A DNA stretch of 64,000 bases from positions 62,001-126,000 of the forward strand of contig CAVEPA010000002.1 in assembly GCA_963617485.1 (NCBI GenBank), written 5' to 3'. Shown piece by piece: positions 8,508 through 17,001 of the stretch. The translations under genes and the position numbers were made by a program. The notes below the pieces were generated by a model that saw nothing but the letters and a program-made list of their open reading frames with translations, did not search any database and was not told where the DNA came from. Within the stretch, counting starts at the first letter, position 1; every line of letters starts with the position of its first letter. This stretch comes from UBA1757 sp963617485 (lineage in GTDB: Bacteria; Bacteroidota; Bacteroidia; Bacteroidales; UBA1402).

Positions 8508-9772
8508 TTCCGAGTCCTCCTTCCCAAACTGAATTCATAGAAGAAACCTATCGCGAGGTTGTCGAGTCCCATGTAGACTTCTTTTTGCGTATCTACATAA
8601 GGGCCGTTCTCCTCGTTCACGAAGCGATCGTATTCGAAGTTGTAGGCACCGGCACCGATGACAAATTCCACGCCCAGGCGCGGATAGTCGGGAAAATGGA
8701 GCTTGTAGCCCAGGCTCAGGCCACCGCCAAGCATCGGAGTCTCGCCGGCATGGTCTTGGATGCGGTAATTGCCGTTGGCTGCCAAATTGAAGTAGCATAT
8801 ACTGCCGTGTACTCCTACAAACAGTCCCTGGGGCCAGGCGAAATTCCACCTAAGCTCGGGCTGCAAGGTTAAAGTCCTGAATTTTATGGTGCTGCTGAAA
8901 TAGTCGAATGCGCTGAAATAGACCGGGACATGCAAGGAGAGCCTGCGCGAGAAGTCAATCTCTACACCAGCGTTCGCAATCAAAATGCCCCAAAGCAAGG
9001 CATTGGTTTTGGGAGTCAGCTTGGGTCGCCAAGCCTCGGGCCAGTTGGCGGCCGGTTCGGTGCGGCGGCCGGCAGCTTCCAAGATATCGGCAGTGGACTG
9101 CTTCACGGAGGGCTCCACCAGAGCTTGCACGTCAAGTTCCGACTTCAGGGAATCCGTTTCATTCACGCTGACAATGGCCTTGAAAGTACGCATGCCCGGG
9201 AAAACCTTTTTGGCAAGAGTATTCCATATCTGGCCGCCGTTCAAGGTTTTGAGCGCATGGAGTTTTTGCTTGTCATTATAAACGGAATCGTTGAGGATGG
9301 ACATGATGGCCGCCTTTTCCTGAGCATCGATGGCCATCGACTTTTCTACCATCTCAGGAAGACCGGTCATAGGCGCAATACTGACGAAAGCCGACCCCAG
9401 ATTCGATATATTAAAATAGACAGCATCGAGCCCTGCTGCCGCCAAAGCCTCAATAGCATGCTGAAGTCTTTCGGCACGAAGCTTTTCATTGAACGAAACC
9501 GAGCCTTCGGGACATGCCGATGCGCTGAAGTAAACTTTCACCTTACCAGCCGTCAGGGTGTCGGCCAAGTGGTTGGCCTGCTCGACAAAACGGGCCACTG
9601 TTTCTCCATTGGAATGGTAAGCTGGCTCATATTTCGATGACCCGAAACGATAATGAATATCTATCGAAGAGCTCGATTGTGCATAAGTCTCGATTCCATA
9701 CCATCCAACGCACAATATGCCTATTATCAGCAATGTGCGTAATATGCAAAAGGATGTTCGCGGTTTAGGCAT
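8504..9772 (-). CDS. OmpA-like/DUF3575 outer-membrane protein heading the fimbrial operon
   Basis: A 422-residue protein. I choose the ATG at the right end rather than an upstream TTG, because the ATG gives a normal signal peptide (MPKPRT, then a hydrophobic stretch ending TYAQ). Residues about 30-210 resemble an OmpA-type periplasmic domain (IHYRFGSSKYEP, FSASACPEGS, NEKLRAERL). The last 170 residues form a DUF3575-like beta-barrel with alternating aromatic strands and a final YEFSLGRRTRK. The domain order is therefore reversed compared with classical OmpA, where the barrel comes first. DUF3575 proteins commonly precede fimbrial lipoprotein genes in Bacteroidales, and here the gene overlaps the anchor lipoprotein gene by 4 nt. 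It probably supports export, anchoring or cell-wall tethering of the fimbriae. No clear TAnnTTTG box was found just upstream. Confidence 0.75.
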   Translation of the reverse strand: MPKPRTSFCILRTLLIIGILCVGWYGIETYAQSSSSIDIHYRFGSSKYEPAYHSNGETVARFVEQANHLADTLTAGKVKVYFSASACPEGSVSFNEKLRAERLQHAIEALAAAGLDAVYFNISNLGSAFVSIAPMTGLPEMVEKSMAIDAQEKAAIMSILNDSVYNDKQKLHALKTLNGGQIWNTLAKKVFPGMRTFKAIVSVNETDSLKSELDVQALVEPSVKQSTADILEAAGRRTEPAANWPEAWRPKLTPKTNALLWGILIANAGVEIDFSRRLSLHVPVYFSAFDYFSSTIKFRTLTLQPELRWNFAWPQGLFVGVHGSICYFNLAANGNYRIQDHAGETPMLGGGLSLGYKLHFPDYPRLGVEFVIGAGAYNFEYDRFVNEENGPYVDTQKEVYMGLDNLAIGFFYEFSLGRRTRK

Positions 9773-9963
9773 AGTGGTTCTCGGTTTAACAATTTGCTTG
9801 TTGTGGTAATATTGGGTTCGCAAATTTCATAACAGGGAGTTACAATTTACCGCAAGTTTTTACTAATAACCTGTTACAAAAGCGTATCATAACCTTAACA
9901 ATGAGCAGACCAAAAGCCGTTGAAGAATCAGGGGGAATTATTTCAAAACAGCTTGTAAATATG

Positions 9964-9971
9964 TACCTTTG
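9964..9971 (+). promoter_or_regulatory. -7 box TACCTTTG upstream of the OmpA-like gene
   Basis: It matches the Bacteroidetes TAnnTTTG consensus and lies 22 nt before the ATG. No clear TTG -33 element is seen at the right spacing. Confidence 0.5.
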
Positions 9972-9992
9972 CGGCTTGAAAAAAAGGGCTTT

Positions 9993-10616
9993 ATGCGCAA
10001 GCTTGGTCTTCTTATCGCTACAGGGTTCGTGTTGCTTGCTTCCTCTTTCGACACGGACGACATTCTGCACCATACGGCAGCCGAATATATCGTGCTTTCG
10101 AGTGTGGGCGGCGAAGGAGCATCGGCACTGGACCAGGCCGTCGGACAAGCTGTGAAAGAGCAGATGAAGCCCTTGGAAACCGCCCTGCGCGAGCTATGGC
10201 AAGATATCGCCACCATCCGTCAACCAGACGAAGGCGTGCTGATGGTCATCCCCGGCGATTTCCTTTTCAAAAGCGGACGCAGCGAACTTAGAGATGCAAG
10301 TCTGCCCTATTTGCAGGCAACGAAGGAATTGTTGGCGCAATATCCGCAATTCCGCACCTATATACTGGTGCATACCGACGACAATGGTTCGGATTTCATG
10401 TCGATGGATTTGTCGGAGCATCGGGCGAAGGTCTTGAAAAAGTGTCTGCAGCAAGACACTTCGGTAAAGATTTCCGGCAAGGGCAAAGGCGCACTGGTGC
10501 CGGTTATCTCCAACGCTTCGGACGCTGGCCGGCAGCTGAACCGCCGCGTGGAATTTGCCATTGTGGCCAAAGGAAAGCTGATTAGAGATTTGAAACGGCA
10601 AATCAAACAACAATAA
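9993..10616 (+). CDS. OmpA-family peptidoglycan-binding protein
   Basis: This is a 207-residue protein starting at ATG; a TTG 24 nt upstream is rejected because the ATG gives a clean signal peptide (MRKLGLLIATGFVLLASSF). The C-terminal 130 residues match the OmpA/MotB periplasmic fold: VIPGDFLFKSGRSELR, then a helix-strand unit ending with LSEHRAKVL and the peptidoglycan-contact motif NRRVEFAI. There is no beta-barrel and no lipobox, so it is probably periplasmic and tethered to the wall through this domain. It is divergent from the fimbrial operon and followed 15 nt later by gpmI. A TAnnTTTG box lies about 20 nt upstream of the start. A role with the neighbouring fimbrial genes is possible but not shown. 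Confidence 0.8.
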   Translation: MRKLGLLIATGFVLLASSFDTDDILHHTAAEYIVLSSVGGEGASALDQAVGQAVKEQMKPLETALRELWQDIATIRQPDEGVLMVIPGDFLFKSGRSELRDASLPYLQATKELLAQYPQFRTYILVHTDDNGSDFMSMDLSEHRAKVLKKCLQQDTSVKISGKGKGALVPVISNASDAGRQLNRRVEFAIVAKGKLIRDLKRQIKQQ

Positions 10617-10631
10617 TAAAATACAAGCACT

Positions 10632-12155
10632 ATGAACAAGAAAGCCATGCTGATGATTCTCGACGGTTGGGGCATCGGCAAACACGGAAAAGCAGATGTT
10701 ATCTACAACACGCCCACTCCTTATTGGGACAGTCTTTTGGCTCAGTATCCTCACTCGCAATTGCAGGCTTCGGGCGAAAACGTAGGTCTGCCCGACGGAC
10801 AGATGGGCAACTCTGAAGTAGGCCACCTGAACATCGGCGCCGGCCGCGTGGTTTATCAGGATTTGGTCAAAATTAACATTGCCTGCCGCGACAACAGCAT
10901 TTTGGAGAATCCGCAGATAAAGTCGGCCTACAGCTACGCCAAAGAAACGGGCAAGCAGATTCATTTCCTCGGTTTGGTTTCCAACGGCGGTGTGCACAGC
11001 TCGCTCGACCATCTGTTCAAACTTACCGAGATTTCCAAACTTTACGGCATTGAAAAGTCTTACGTTCACTGCTTTATGGACGGCCGCGACACCGACCCGC
11101 ATAGCGGCGTGGGCTTTATCGAGGATTTGGAGAAACATCTGGCCGTGAACGGCGGTGCCATCGCTTCCATTGTGGGACGCTACTACGCCATGGACCGCGA
11201 CAAACGCTGGGAACGCATCAAAGAGGCTTACGACCTGCTCGTGAACGGCGTGGGCAAGGCTTCGACCGATATGGTACAGGCTGTGAAGGAATCGTACAAC
11301 GAGGGTGTTACCGACGAGTTCATCAAGCCAATCTGCCATGTTGATGCCCAAGGCAAGCCTATTGCCACCATTCAGGAGGGCGACGTGGTTATCTTTATCA
11401 ACTTCCGCAACGACCGCGCCAAGGAACTTACCATCGTCCTGACCCAACAGGATATGCCCCAGGCCGGTATGCACACCATTCCCTTGCAGTATTATTGCAT
11501 GACACCTTATGATGCCACTTTCAAGGGTCTGCACATTCTTTTCGACAAAGACAACGTATCGAACACGTTGGGCGAAATTGTCGCTGCCAACGGCCTGCGC
11601 CAGCTGCGTATAGCCGAAACGGAGAAATATGCCCACGTTACTTTCTTCTTCTCGGGCGGCCGTGAAAAGGAATTCGAGAATGAAGACCGCATCCTGATTC
11701 CTTCGCCCAAGGTTGCCACCTACGACCTGAAACCCGAAATGAGTGTCTACGAAGTGGGCGATGCCTTGAAGCAGGCCATCGAAACCCAAAAATACGACTT
11801 CATCGCCGTGAACTATGCCAATGGCGATATGGTGGGCCACACGGGCGTTTACGAAGCCATCGAAAAGGCCGTCATCGCTGTGGATGCCAACGTGAAGAAA
11901 GTGGTGGAAGCTGCCAAGGCCAACGGCTACGAAGTGATTATCATCGCCGACCACGGCAATGCCGACAACGCCATCAACTCAGACGGTACGCCCAACACGG
12001 CCCACTCGCTCAATCCGGTGCCCTTCGTTTACGTTACCGACAACAAGAACGCCAAGGTGGAAGACGGTATACTGGCCGATGTCGCTCCTTCTATCTGCCA
12101 CATTCTCGGCATTGCCCAGCCGGCCGAAATGACGGGTCATTGCCTTATCAAATAA
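10632..12155 (+). CDS. gpmI: 2,3-bisphosphoglycerate-independent phosphoglycerate mutase
   Basis: This glycolytic enzyme interconverts 3-phosphoglycerate and 2-phosphoglycerate in the cytoplasm with two Mn ions and a phosphoserine intermediate. The 507-residue length is normal. The N-terminal LMILDGWG carries the first metal-binding Asp. QMGNSEVGHLNIGAGR contains the catalytic Ser, and DGRDTDPHSG and YYAMDRDKRW are family signatures. The C-terminal metal cluster is seen as IIADHGNAD and NTAHSLNPVPF. It follows the OmpA-like gene by 15 nt and precedes the DUF3109 gene by 16 nt, so the three are probably co-transcribed. Confidence 0.97.
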   Translation: MNKKAMLMILDGWGIGKHGKADVIYNTPTPYWDSLLAQYPHSQLQASGENVGLPDGQMGNSEVGHLNIGAGRVVYQDLVKINIACRDNSILENPQIKSAYSYAKETGKQIHFLGLVSNGGVHSSLDHLFKLTEISKLYGIEKSYVHCFMDGRDTDPHSGVGFIEDLEKHLAVNGGAIASIVGRYYAMDRDKRWERIKEAYDLLVNGVGKASTDMVQAVKESYNEGVTDEFIKPICHVDAQGKPIATIQEGDVVIFINFRNDRAKELTIVLTQQDMPQAGMHTIPLQYYCMTPYDATFKGLHILFDKDNVSNTLGEIVAANGLRQLRIAETEKYAHVTFFFSGGREKEFENEDRILIPSPKVATYDLKPEMSVYEVGDALKQAIETQKYDFIAVNYANGDMVGHTGVYEAIEKAVIAVDANVKKVVEAAKANGYEVIIIADHGNADNAINSDGTPNTAHSLNPVPFVYVTDNKNAKVEDGILADVAPSICHILGIAQPAEMTGHCLIK

Positions 12156-12171
12156 GGATTTTTACAAGCGC

Positions 12172-12771
12172 ATGATTGAAATCGACAATACCATCGTCAG
12201 CCTTGATGTCTTCGAGAAGAAGTTCTGCTGCGACCTGGGCAAGTGCAAAGGCATTTGCTGCGTCGAGGGCGAAAGCGGAGCTCCCCTGCTCAAAGAGGAA
12301 ATAGCCGAACTGGAAAAGGCCTTGCCTGCCGTCTGGGACGACCTGTCGTTGAAGGCCCGCGCGCTCATCAACCGACAGGGTGTTTCCTACAAGGACATCG
12401 ATGGCGAAGACGTTACTTCCATTGTCGATGGCCAAGATTGCGTCTTTACTTGTTACGACGAGAAAGGCACTTGCTATTGTGCCATAGAAAAAGCTTGGAG
12501 GGCAGGAAAGATTTCGTTTATGAAACCTCTTTCCTGCCATCTCTATCCCATACGTCTGCAACCGCTCTCGGGCGGACGTTACGGCTTGAATTACCACCGC
12601 TGGCCCGTCTGCAAGGATGCCTGGGTTTGCGGCGAGAAACTGGGCCTGCCCGTGTACCGTTTTCTGAAAGAGCCGCTCATCCGCGCTTTCGGCCAAGAAT
12701 GGTACGACAAACTGCTGGCAGCAGCCAAATGGTTAGAAGAGAATTCTGAACGTATACATGGGCGAGAATAG
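12172..12771 (+). CDS. DUF3109 family cysteine-rich protein
   Basis: This 199-residue cytoplasmic protein has many cysteines: CCDLGKCKGICC near residue 20, CVFTCYDEKGTCYC near 85-100, CHLYPIR near 123 and CKDAWVC near 145. This spacing is that of the DUF3109 family, related to the YkgJ-type zinc/iron-chelating proteins. The cysteines probably bind a metal or an Fe-S cluster, but the function is unknown. Its last 39 nt overlap the 3' end of the convergent TonB-dependent receptor gene. It is read in the same direction as gpmI, 16 nt downstream. Confidence 0.85.
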   Translation: MIEIDNTIVSLDVFEKKFCCDLGKCKGICCVEGESGAPLLKEEIAELEKALPAVWDDLSLKARALINRQGVSYKDIDGEDVTSIVDGQDCVFTCYDEKGTCYCAIEKAWRAGKISFMKPLSCHLYPIRLQPLSGGRYGLNYHRWPVCKDAWVCGEKLGLPVYRFLKEPLIRAFGQEWYDKLLAAAKWLEENSERIHGRE

Positions 12772-14721
12772 CGTCTGGTAATAATACGTATAAAGTCGGC
12801 TTTCGCTGTTGTACACTTCGTAGAGCAGGTTCTTGTGGTTGGTCCAGTTCTGGAAATCTATGGCGAATTCGTAGAACCAGCTGCCGGGCTTAAACTGGTA
12901 GAAGAGTCTTAGATCGCTGCGAAAATAGGGCGGATACACTGCCGAATATGCCTCTCCGCCCAGCGGTGTTGTCGGCCTGCCGCCGCTGGTTGTCGCTTTC
13001 AGGTCGATACCGAATAAGCTACGCTTTGATAGCTGCCACTGATAACCGCCCACCAAATTCAAAATATAACGCACATCGTAAGCCGAACTGCGCCAAATGC
13101 CGTCGCTGCCCGTGTAGAGGGAACGGAACAGATTCACATTCAACATAGCGTACCAGTTGTTGTGCAGGAATTTTTCCAAGCTGGTTTCGATGCCGTAGTT
13201 TCTGGCCAAGCCTCCATTGCAGAGCGGGGCCTTTAAAGGGATATAGAAATCGCTGCCAAGGTTGTGCACCGAGAAGCTCGACAATGTGTCGCTTTGCACG
13301 GCCAGGTCTTGCAGGGCTTGGTAGTAGGCATCGGCCTTCAGTCGCCAGTGCGGGGTCAGCTGCCAGTCGTAGCTGAGGCAATAGTGGTCTGCACGGGCAA
13401 AATCCAATCCGGCATTGGCTGCGTCTTGGTAAAGATACAAGGTGTGTACTTGCGTCTGATGATGTCTTCCGTAGGCCAGCGCCAGCCTGTGCCTGTCGTT
13501 GATGCGCCATTGCAGTGCCGCGCGGGGTTCCCACTTGCCGTGACGGTGATTTTCCAGATGCTTGCCTTGCCAGCGCAGGCCCAAGCTTGCTTTCCAGGTA
13601 TCGGAGAAGCGATATTCACCCTGGGCGTAGGCATGCCCCAGCCATAGCCACGCCCGACGGGAGAAGAAGCGAAGGTCGTAGGCGTCGGCACCGGCGCCGG
13701 CCTGCAACAGCAGGCGGGCGCCGGGCCGACCCTCCCACTTGCCCGCCAGCGTGTAGCGCGTCTCCAGATTGTTCTCATCGTAGAGCCTTGCAGCCTCTTG
13801 TGACAAGGAAGAATGGCAATGGCTGCGATTGATGTAGGCTCGCAGGCTCAGCTTTTGGCCGGCCTGGTCGTCGTAGTGCAGCCCCATACCCGCAAAATGG
13901 GTGGACGAACCCGTACGCAACTGCGTTCCGTTCTGCATTGTTTCCAAAAGGCTGGTGCCCCAAAGGGCCAATGCGTCCAGCTTCCAGAGCTGCGAGAGTG
14001 GCTGTTGCAGTTTCAAGGTAAAGTCTTGGTATTTGGGATTGAGGCCGCGATTCAGTCCCAGTTTCTCCATTACGTCCAAGAAAGAATATCGGTAAGACAT
14101 CTGAAACGTGCCGCGACCAATGCCGCTACCCTGAGCCGGTGCGATGGGGCCTTCCCCGCCGAGTTCGAAACCGTTCCAGCCCGTCTGGAAACGGAAGCGG
14201 TAATCATCGCCCACCTGTCGCAAGTGCAAGTCGAACACGCCCGACAGGGCGTTGCCGTACTCGGCGGGGAAGGCCCCCGTCAAGAAGTCGGAGTTGTCGA
14301 TAAGGTTGGTGTTCAGCAAAGAAACACTGCTGCCCGTCAGCCCGATACTGCCGTAATGGTTGGGGTTGGCTATTTCGTATCCGTCGATGCGCCAAAGCAG
14401 CTGGCTGGGCGAATTACCCCTGATGCTGATATCGTTGCGGCTGTCATCGGGACAGGCCACGCCGGCGTAGCTGCGCACCATTCGGCCCACATCGCCCAAG
14501 GCTCCGGCATAACGATAGGCATCTTCGGTAGAAAAACTGCGGCCGCTGCTGTACACCAGCCGATTGATAGGACGTTCTTTCTGAAAAGGAGCCACTACAC
14601 CGATACTGGCTAAAGTATCACCCTGTATTTCACAACTGTCGCCGCGGGCAGCGGCCGACAGGCAAACTGGGAACATCATCATAGTGGCAACAAGGCACAA
14701 GGCCCGGTGTCTTTTTTTCAT
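12733..14721 (-). CDS. TonB-dependent receptor without an N-terminal carboxypeptidase-like domain
   Basis: This is a 662-residue outer-membrane protein. The ATG chosen gives MKKRHRALCLVATMMMF and a signal peptide ending near SAAA; a TTG 57 nt upstream is rejected. Residues 30-150 form a plug domain (SIRGNSPSQLLWRIDGYEI, FPAEYGNALSGVFDLHLR). The rest is a 22-strand-type barrel with many aromatic girdle residues, ending MYTFRILF with the expected terminal Phe. It lacks the CarboxypepD_reg-like domain common in SusC-type receptors and has no SusD neighbour, so the ligand may be a metal complex, vitamin or peptide rather than a glycan. A TATATTTG -7 box with a TTTG 20 nt upstream lies just ahead of the ATG. 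The substrate cannot be told from sequence. Confidence 0.85.
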   Translation of the reverse strand: MKKRHRALCLVATMMMFPVCLSAAARGDSCEIQGDTLASIGVVAPFQKERPINRLVYSSGRSFSTEDAYRYAGALGDVGRMVRSYAGVACPDDSRNDISIRGNSPSQLLWRIDGYEIANPNHYGSIGLTGSSVSLLNTNLIDNSDFLTGAFPAEYGNALSGVFDLHLRQVGDDYRFRFQTGWNGFELGGEGPIAPAQGSGIGRGTFQMSYRYSFLDVMEKLGLNRGLNPKYQDFTLKLQQPLSQLWKLDALALWGTSLLETMQNGTQLRTGSSTHFAGMGLHYDDQAGQKLSLRAYINRSHCHSSLSQEAARLYDENNLETRYTLAGKWEGRPGARLLLQAGAGADAYDLRFFSRRAWLWLGHAYAQGEYRFSDTWKASLGLRWQGKHLENHRHGKWEPRAALQWRINDRHRLALAYGRHHQTQVHTLYLYQDAANAGLDFARADHYCLSYDWQLTPHWRLKADAYYQALQDLAVQSDTLSSFSVHNLGSDFYIPLKAPLCNGGLARNYGIETSLEKFLHNNWYAMLNVNLFRSLYTGSDGIWRSSAYDVRYILNLVGGYQWQLSKRSLFGIDLKATTSGGRPTTPLGGEAYSAVYPPYFRSDLRLFYQFKPGSWFYEFAIDFQNWTNHKNLLYEVYNSESRLYTYYYQTLFSPMYTFRILF

Positions 14722-14742
14722 AGCAATACGTTTTTTTCGGCG

Positions 14743-14774
14743 CAAATATAGAAGGATGCCCAATAACATCCAAA
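14743..14774 (-). promoter_or_regulatory. Promoter of the TonB-dependent receptor gene
   Basis: On the minus strand, TTTG (14771-14774) is followed 20 nt later by TATATTTG (14743-14750), a full Bacteroidetes-type pair. The ATG lies 22 nt downstream. Confidence 0.7.
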
Positions 14775-14870
14775 TCAATTAACATTAAATTTATATTCCG
14801 AGATATCGCTTTTATTTCTACTTTAGCCCTCGACATTCAACAGAAGCTTTCAAGCCTCTCACATTGCATT

Positions 14871-15755
14871 ATGCCCGAACTGGAACTGCTAGTCTGCACC
14901 TACGGTCTGCAAGGACTCGAACGCCTGGCCCGCACGCAAAGGCCCCGTCTGAACGGGGTCACCTACCTTGTCTCCTGCCAACTGCCAGCACAAGACCAAC
15001 TGCCGGCGGATATCCTTGCTGTTGCCAGCCCCGAGTTGCAAGCTTTTCTGCAACGTCCTGACGTAAGCCTTCACATTATCCACAGCCGGGGCCTCAGCAA
15101 GAACCGCAACAACGCTCTGCGCCTGGCCACAGCCCCGCTCGCCCTTATCAGCGACGATGATGTTGACTATACCGCTGAAGGGCTGCAAGCGGTCATCCGG
15201 GCCTTCCGCAACCACCCTCAGGCCGATGTCATCAGTTTTCAGTTTCGCTGCGAAGGACCAGGCAAGGCCTACCCTACCCGGCCCTTCAACCATCGCTGTC
15301 CCGCCAAAGGATTTTACATCACCTCCATCGAAATGGCCTTCCGTCGGGAAAGAGTGCAGGGCCGCCTGCGCTTCAACGAGCATTTCGGCCTAGGCTCGGA
15401 GCATTTTCCCATGGGCGAAGAAGCCGTGCTGCTCCACGATATGCTCAAAGCCGGACTGGAGTGCATCTATCAACCCTACGTTATCTGTAGCCATCCCGGG
15501 CAAAGCACCGGTCCAAGGGAATTGGCCCAGGCCTCCCACCTTCAAGCCAAAGGAGCCGTGCTGCGTTATCTGCATCCGCACACCTACGCGCTGCGACTGT
15601 TCAAGGAAGCGCTGATGAACGGCATCAAAAAAAGGGTGCCAGCAAGGTTCTTCCTTGCCAACACCCTTAAAGGAGCGTCACTGGCCCGCCGGCTCAGTGT
15701 TTTCGATGACCCTTCTTGCGGTTCTTCTTCCGGCTCTTGGCAATCAACGGAATAG
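14871..15755 (+). CDS. Family 2-type glycosyltransferase
   Basis: This 294-residue cytoplasmic protein starts with a GT-A nucleotide-binding fold (ELELLVCTYGLQGL). It has GLSKNRNNALRLA ahead of the metal-binding acidic motif SDDDVD at about residue 94, and a GLGSEHFPMGEEAVLLHDML segment where GT2 enzymes place the catalytic base and acceptor contacts. The last 60 residues are basic and may sit on the membrane. It stands alone, without a polysaccharide gene cluster, and its final 62 nt overlap the 3' end of potD on the other strand. The donor and acceptor sugars are unknown; surface glycan or protein glycosylation is possible. Confidence 0.8.
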   Translation: MPELELLVCTYGLQGLERLARTQRPRLNGVTYLVSCQLPAQDQLPADILAVASPELQAFLQRPDVSLHIIHSRGLSKNRNNALRLATAPLALISDDDVDYTAEGLQAVIRAFRNHPQADVISFQFRCEGPGKAYPTRPFNHRCPAKGFYITSIEMAFRRERVQGRLRFNEHFGLGSEHFPMGEEAVLLHDMLKAGLECIYQPYVICSHPGQSTGPRELAQASHLQAKGAVLRYLHPHTYALRLFKEALMNGIKKRVPARFFLANTLKGASLARRLSVFDDPSCGSSSGSWQSTE

Positions 15756-17001
15756 CAATCATTGCCACTACCAGCACACCAATCAGCACATAGGTACGTC
15801 CGCTGGCATTGTCGCCACGCACACGCGACCACATTTCGATAAGCAGCGGGGTGTCATTGCCCCAGTCGTGCATAATGGTGCAGCGGGCAATCTCGGCCGA
15901 GTCGGGATAGAACATGTGGTTCAATTTGGCATGATTGGCCGTGCCGGGGCCGAAGAAGTACGATGCGTTCACCGTATAGTCGAGGCTGTTGTCGGTCATG
16001 GCTTCCAGAATTTCAGGCGAAGCCAGAGCAGAAACATAGCCGGTAACGTCCATGTTGCGGATGGCAATGTCGGGGCGGCAGAGGAAGTTGATAAAATAAG
16101 CGGCAGCCTTCACGTTCTTGGCATATTTGGGGATAACCCAACCATCGAACCAGACATTGGAACCTTCGTGGGGAATGCGGTAGCGCAAGTCAACGCCCAG
16201 GGCTTGAGCCTCATCGTAAGCCCATTTGGCATCGCCGCTCCACGACAGGTTCAGGTAACCTTTTTCCTGCGTCATCTGTTCCTTGCCGAAGTCGGCTTCC
16301 CAACCGGAAACGCCCGTAGCTACCTGACGGAGGAAGTCCTCTACCTGAGCCATATATTCGGCATTGTAGCTGTACATGATGGAATCCTTGTTGAGCCGTC
16401 CGGCATTGATTTCATCGTATTTGAGGTAAAGCAGCAAAGTGGTGTAGACATCGCGGCAAGCATCCTTGACAAAGAGCTTGTCCTTGAATTTTTCGTTCAC
16501 CAGCACATCCCAAGAGGAAGCCTCTTCATCGCTCACGTATTTGGCATTGTAGAGCAGACCCGTGGTTCCCCACATATACGGCACGGCATATTCGAAAGCA
16601 TCCTTGCCACCGGCATTCACCTTCTTGAAGTTCTCGGTGATGAAGGGCGACATATTGGCATCGATATAGTTGGGAGTGTTGCCGAAATCGCGCGAAATAG
16701 GCAGAAGCAGGTCTTGGGCAATCATCCTTTCGATGATATACTCCGAAGGGCAGACAACATCGTAATCTTCCTGGCCTTTTTCAATGCGCGACAACATGGT
16801 CTCGTTGATATCAAAGGTCTGATAGATGACTTCCACCCGTTCGCCGGTTTGTTCATAATACCAGGTCTCGAATTCGTCCAGCGCCGTTTCATCGATGTAA
16901 TCGGCCCAGTTGTACACTTTCAGCACAGTGCTGCGGTCGCCACAGGCGGCAAAGGCAAGTATACTCACCGCCAAAAGGAGTCCCCTAAAGATTCTTTTCA
17001 T
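15694..17001 (-). CDS. potD: Polyamine ABC transporter substrate-binding lipoprotein with C-terminal membrane helix
   Basis: This protein captures spermidine or putrescine and delivers it to the PotBC permease. The start is a lipoprotein signal (LAFAAC, Cys20), then LKVYNWADYIDE, the usual first strand of PotD-type proteins. Further landmarks are YDVVCPSEYIIERM, AVPYMWGTTGLLYN, NLSWSGDAKWA and FDGWVIPKYAKN. At 435 residues it is longer than the usual 350. The extra C-terminal part is a hydrophobic helix at about residues 404-421 followed by a strongly basic tail (KSRKKNRKKGHRKH). This would anchor the protein at both ends, which I do not know as a normal PotD feature. The gene overlaps potC by ATGA. 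Polyamine specificity is inferred from homology and context. Confidence 0.88.
   Translation of the reverse strand: MKRIFRGLLLAVSILAFAACGDRSTVLKVYNWADYIDETALDEFETWYYEQTGERVEVIYQTFDINETMLSRIEKGQEDYDVVCPSEYIIERMIAQDLLLPISRDFGNTPNYIDANMSPFITENFKKVNAGGKDAFEYAVPYMWGTTGLLYNAKYVSDEEASSWDVLVNEKFKDKLFVKDACRDVYTTLLLYLKYDEINAGRLNKDSIMYSYNAEYMAQVEDFLRQVATGVSGWEADFGKEQMTQEKGYLNLSWSGDAKWAYDEAQALGVDLRYRIPHEGSNVWFDGWVIPKYAKNVKAAAYFINFLCRPDIAIRNMDVTGYVSALASPEILEAMTDNSLDYTVNASYFFGPGTANHAKLNHMFYPDSAEIARCTIMHDWGNDTPLLIEMWSRVRGDNASGRTYVLIGVLVVAMIAIPLIAKSRKKNRKKGHRKH

Noticed and set aside
9830..9876. Inverted TAACAGG / CCTGTTA pair upstream of the fimbrial operon, considered as an invertible promoter
   Set aside because: The arms are only 7 bp with poor extension. 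Known Bacteroides invertible promoters have longer arms, and no clear promoter lies between them.
13815..14613. Long plus-strand frame over the TonB-dependent receptor gene
   Set aside because: It is antisense to a clear receptor gene, and its translation has no recognisable protein features.
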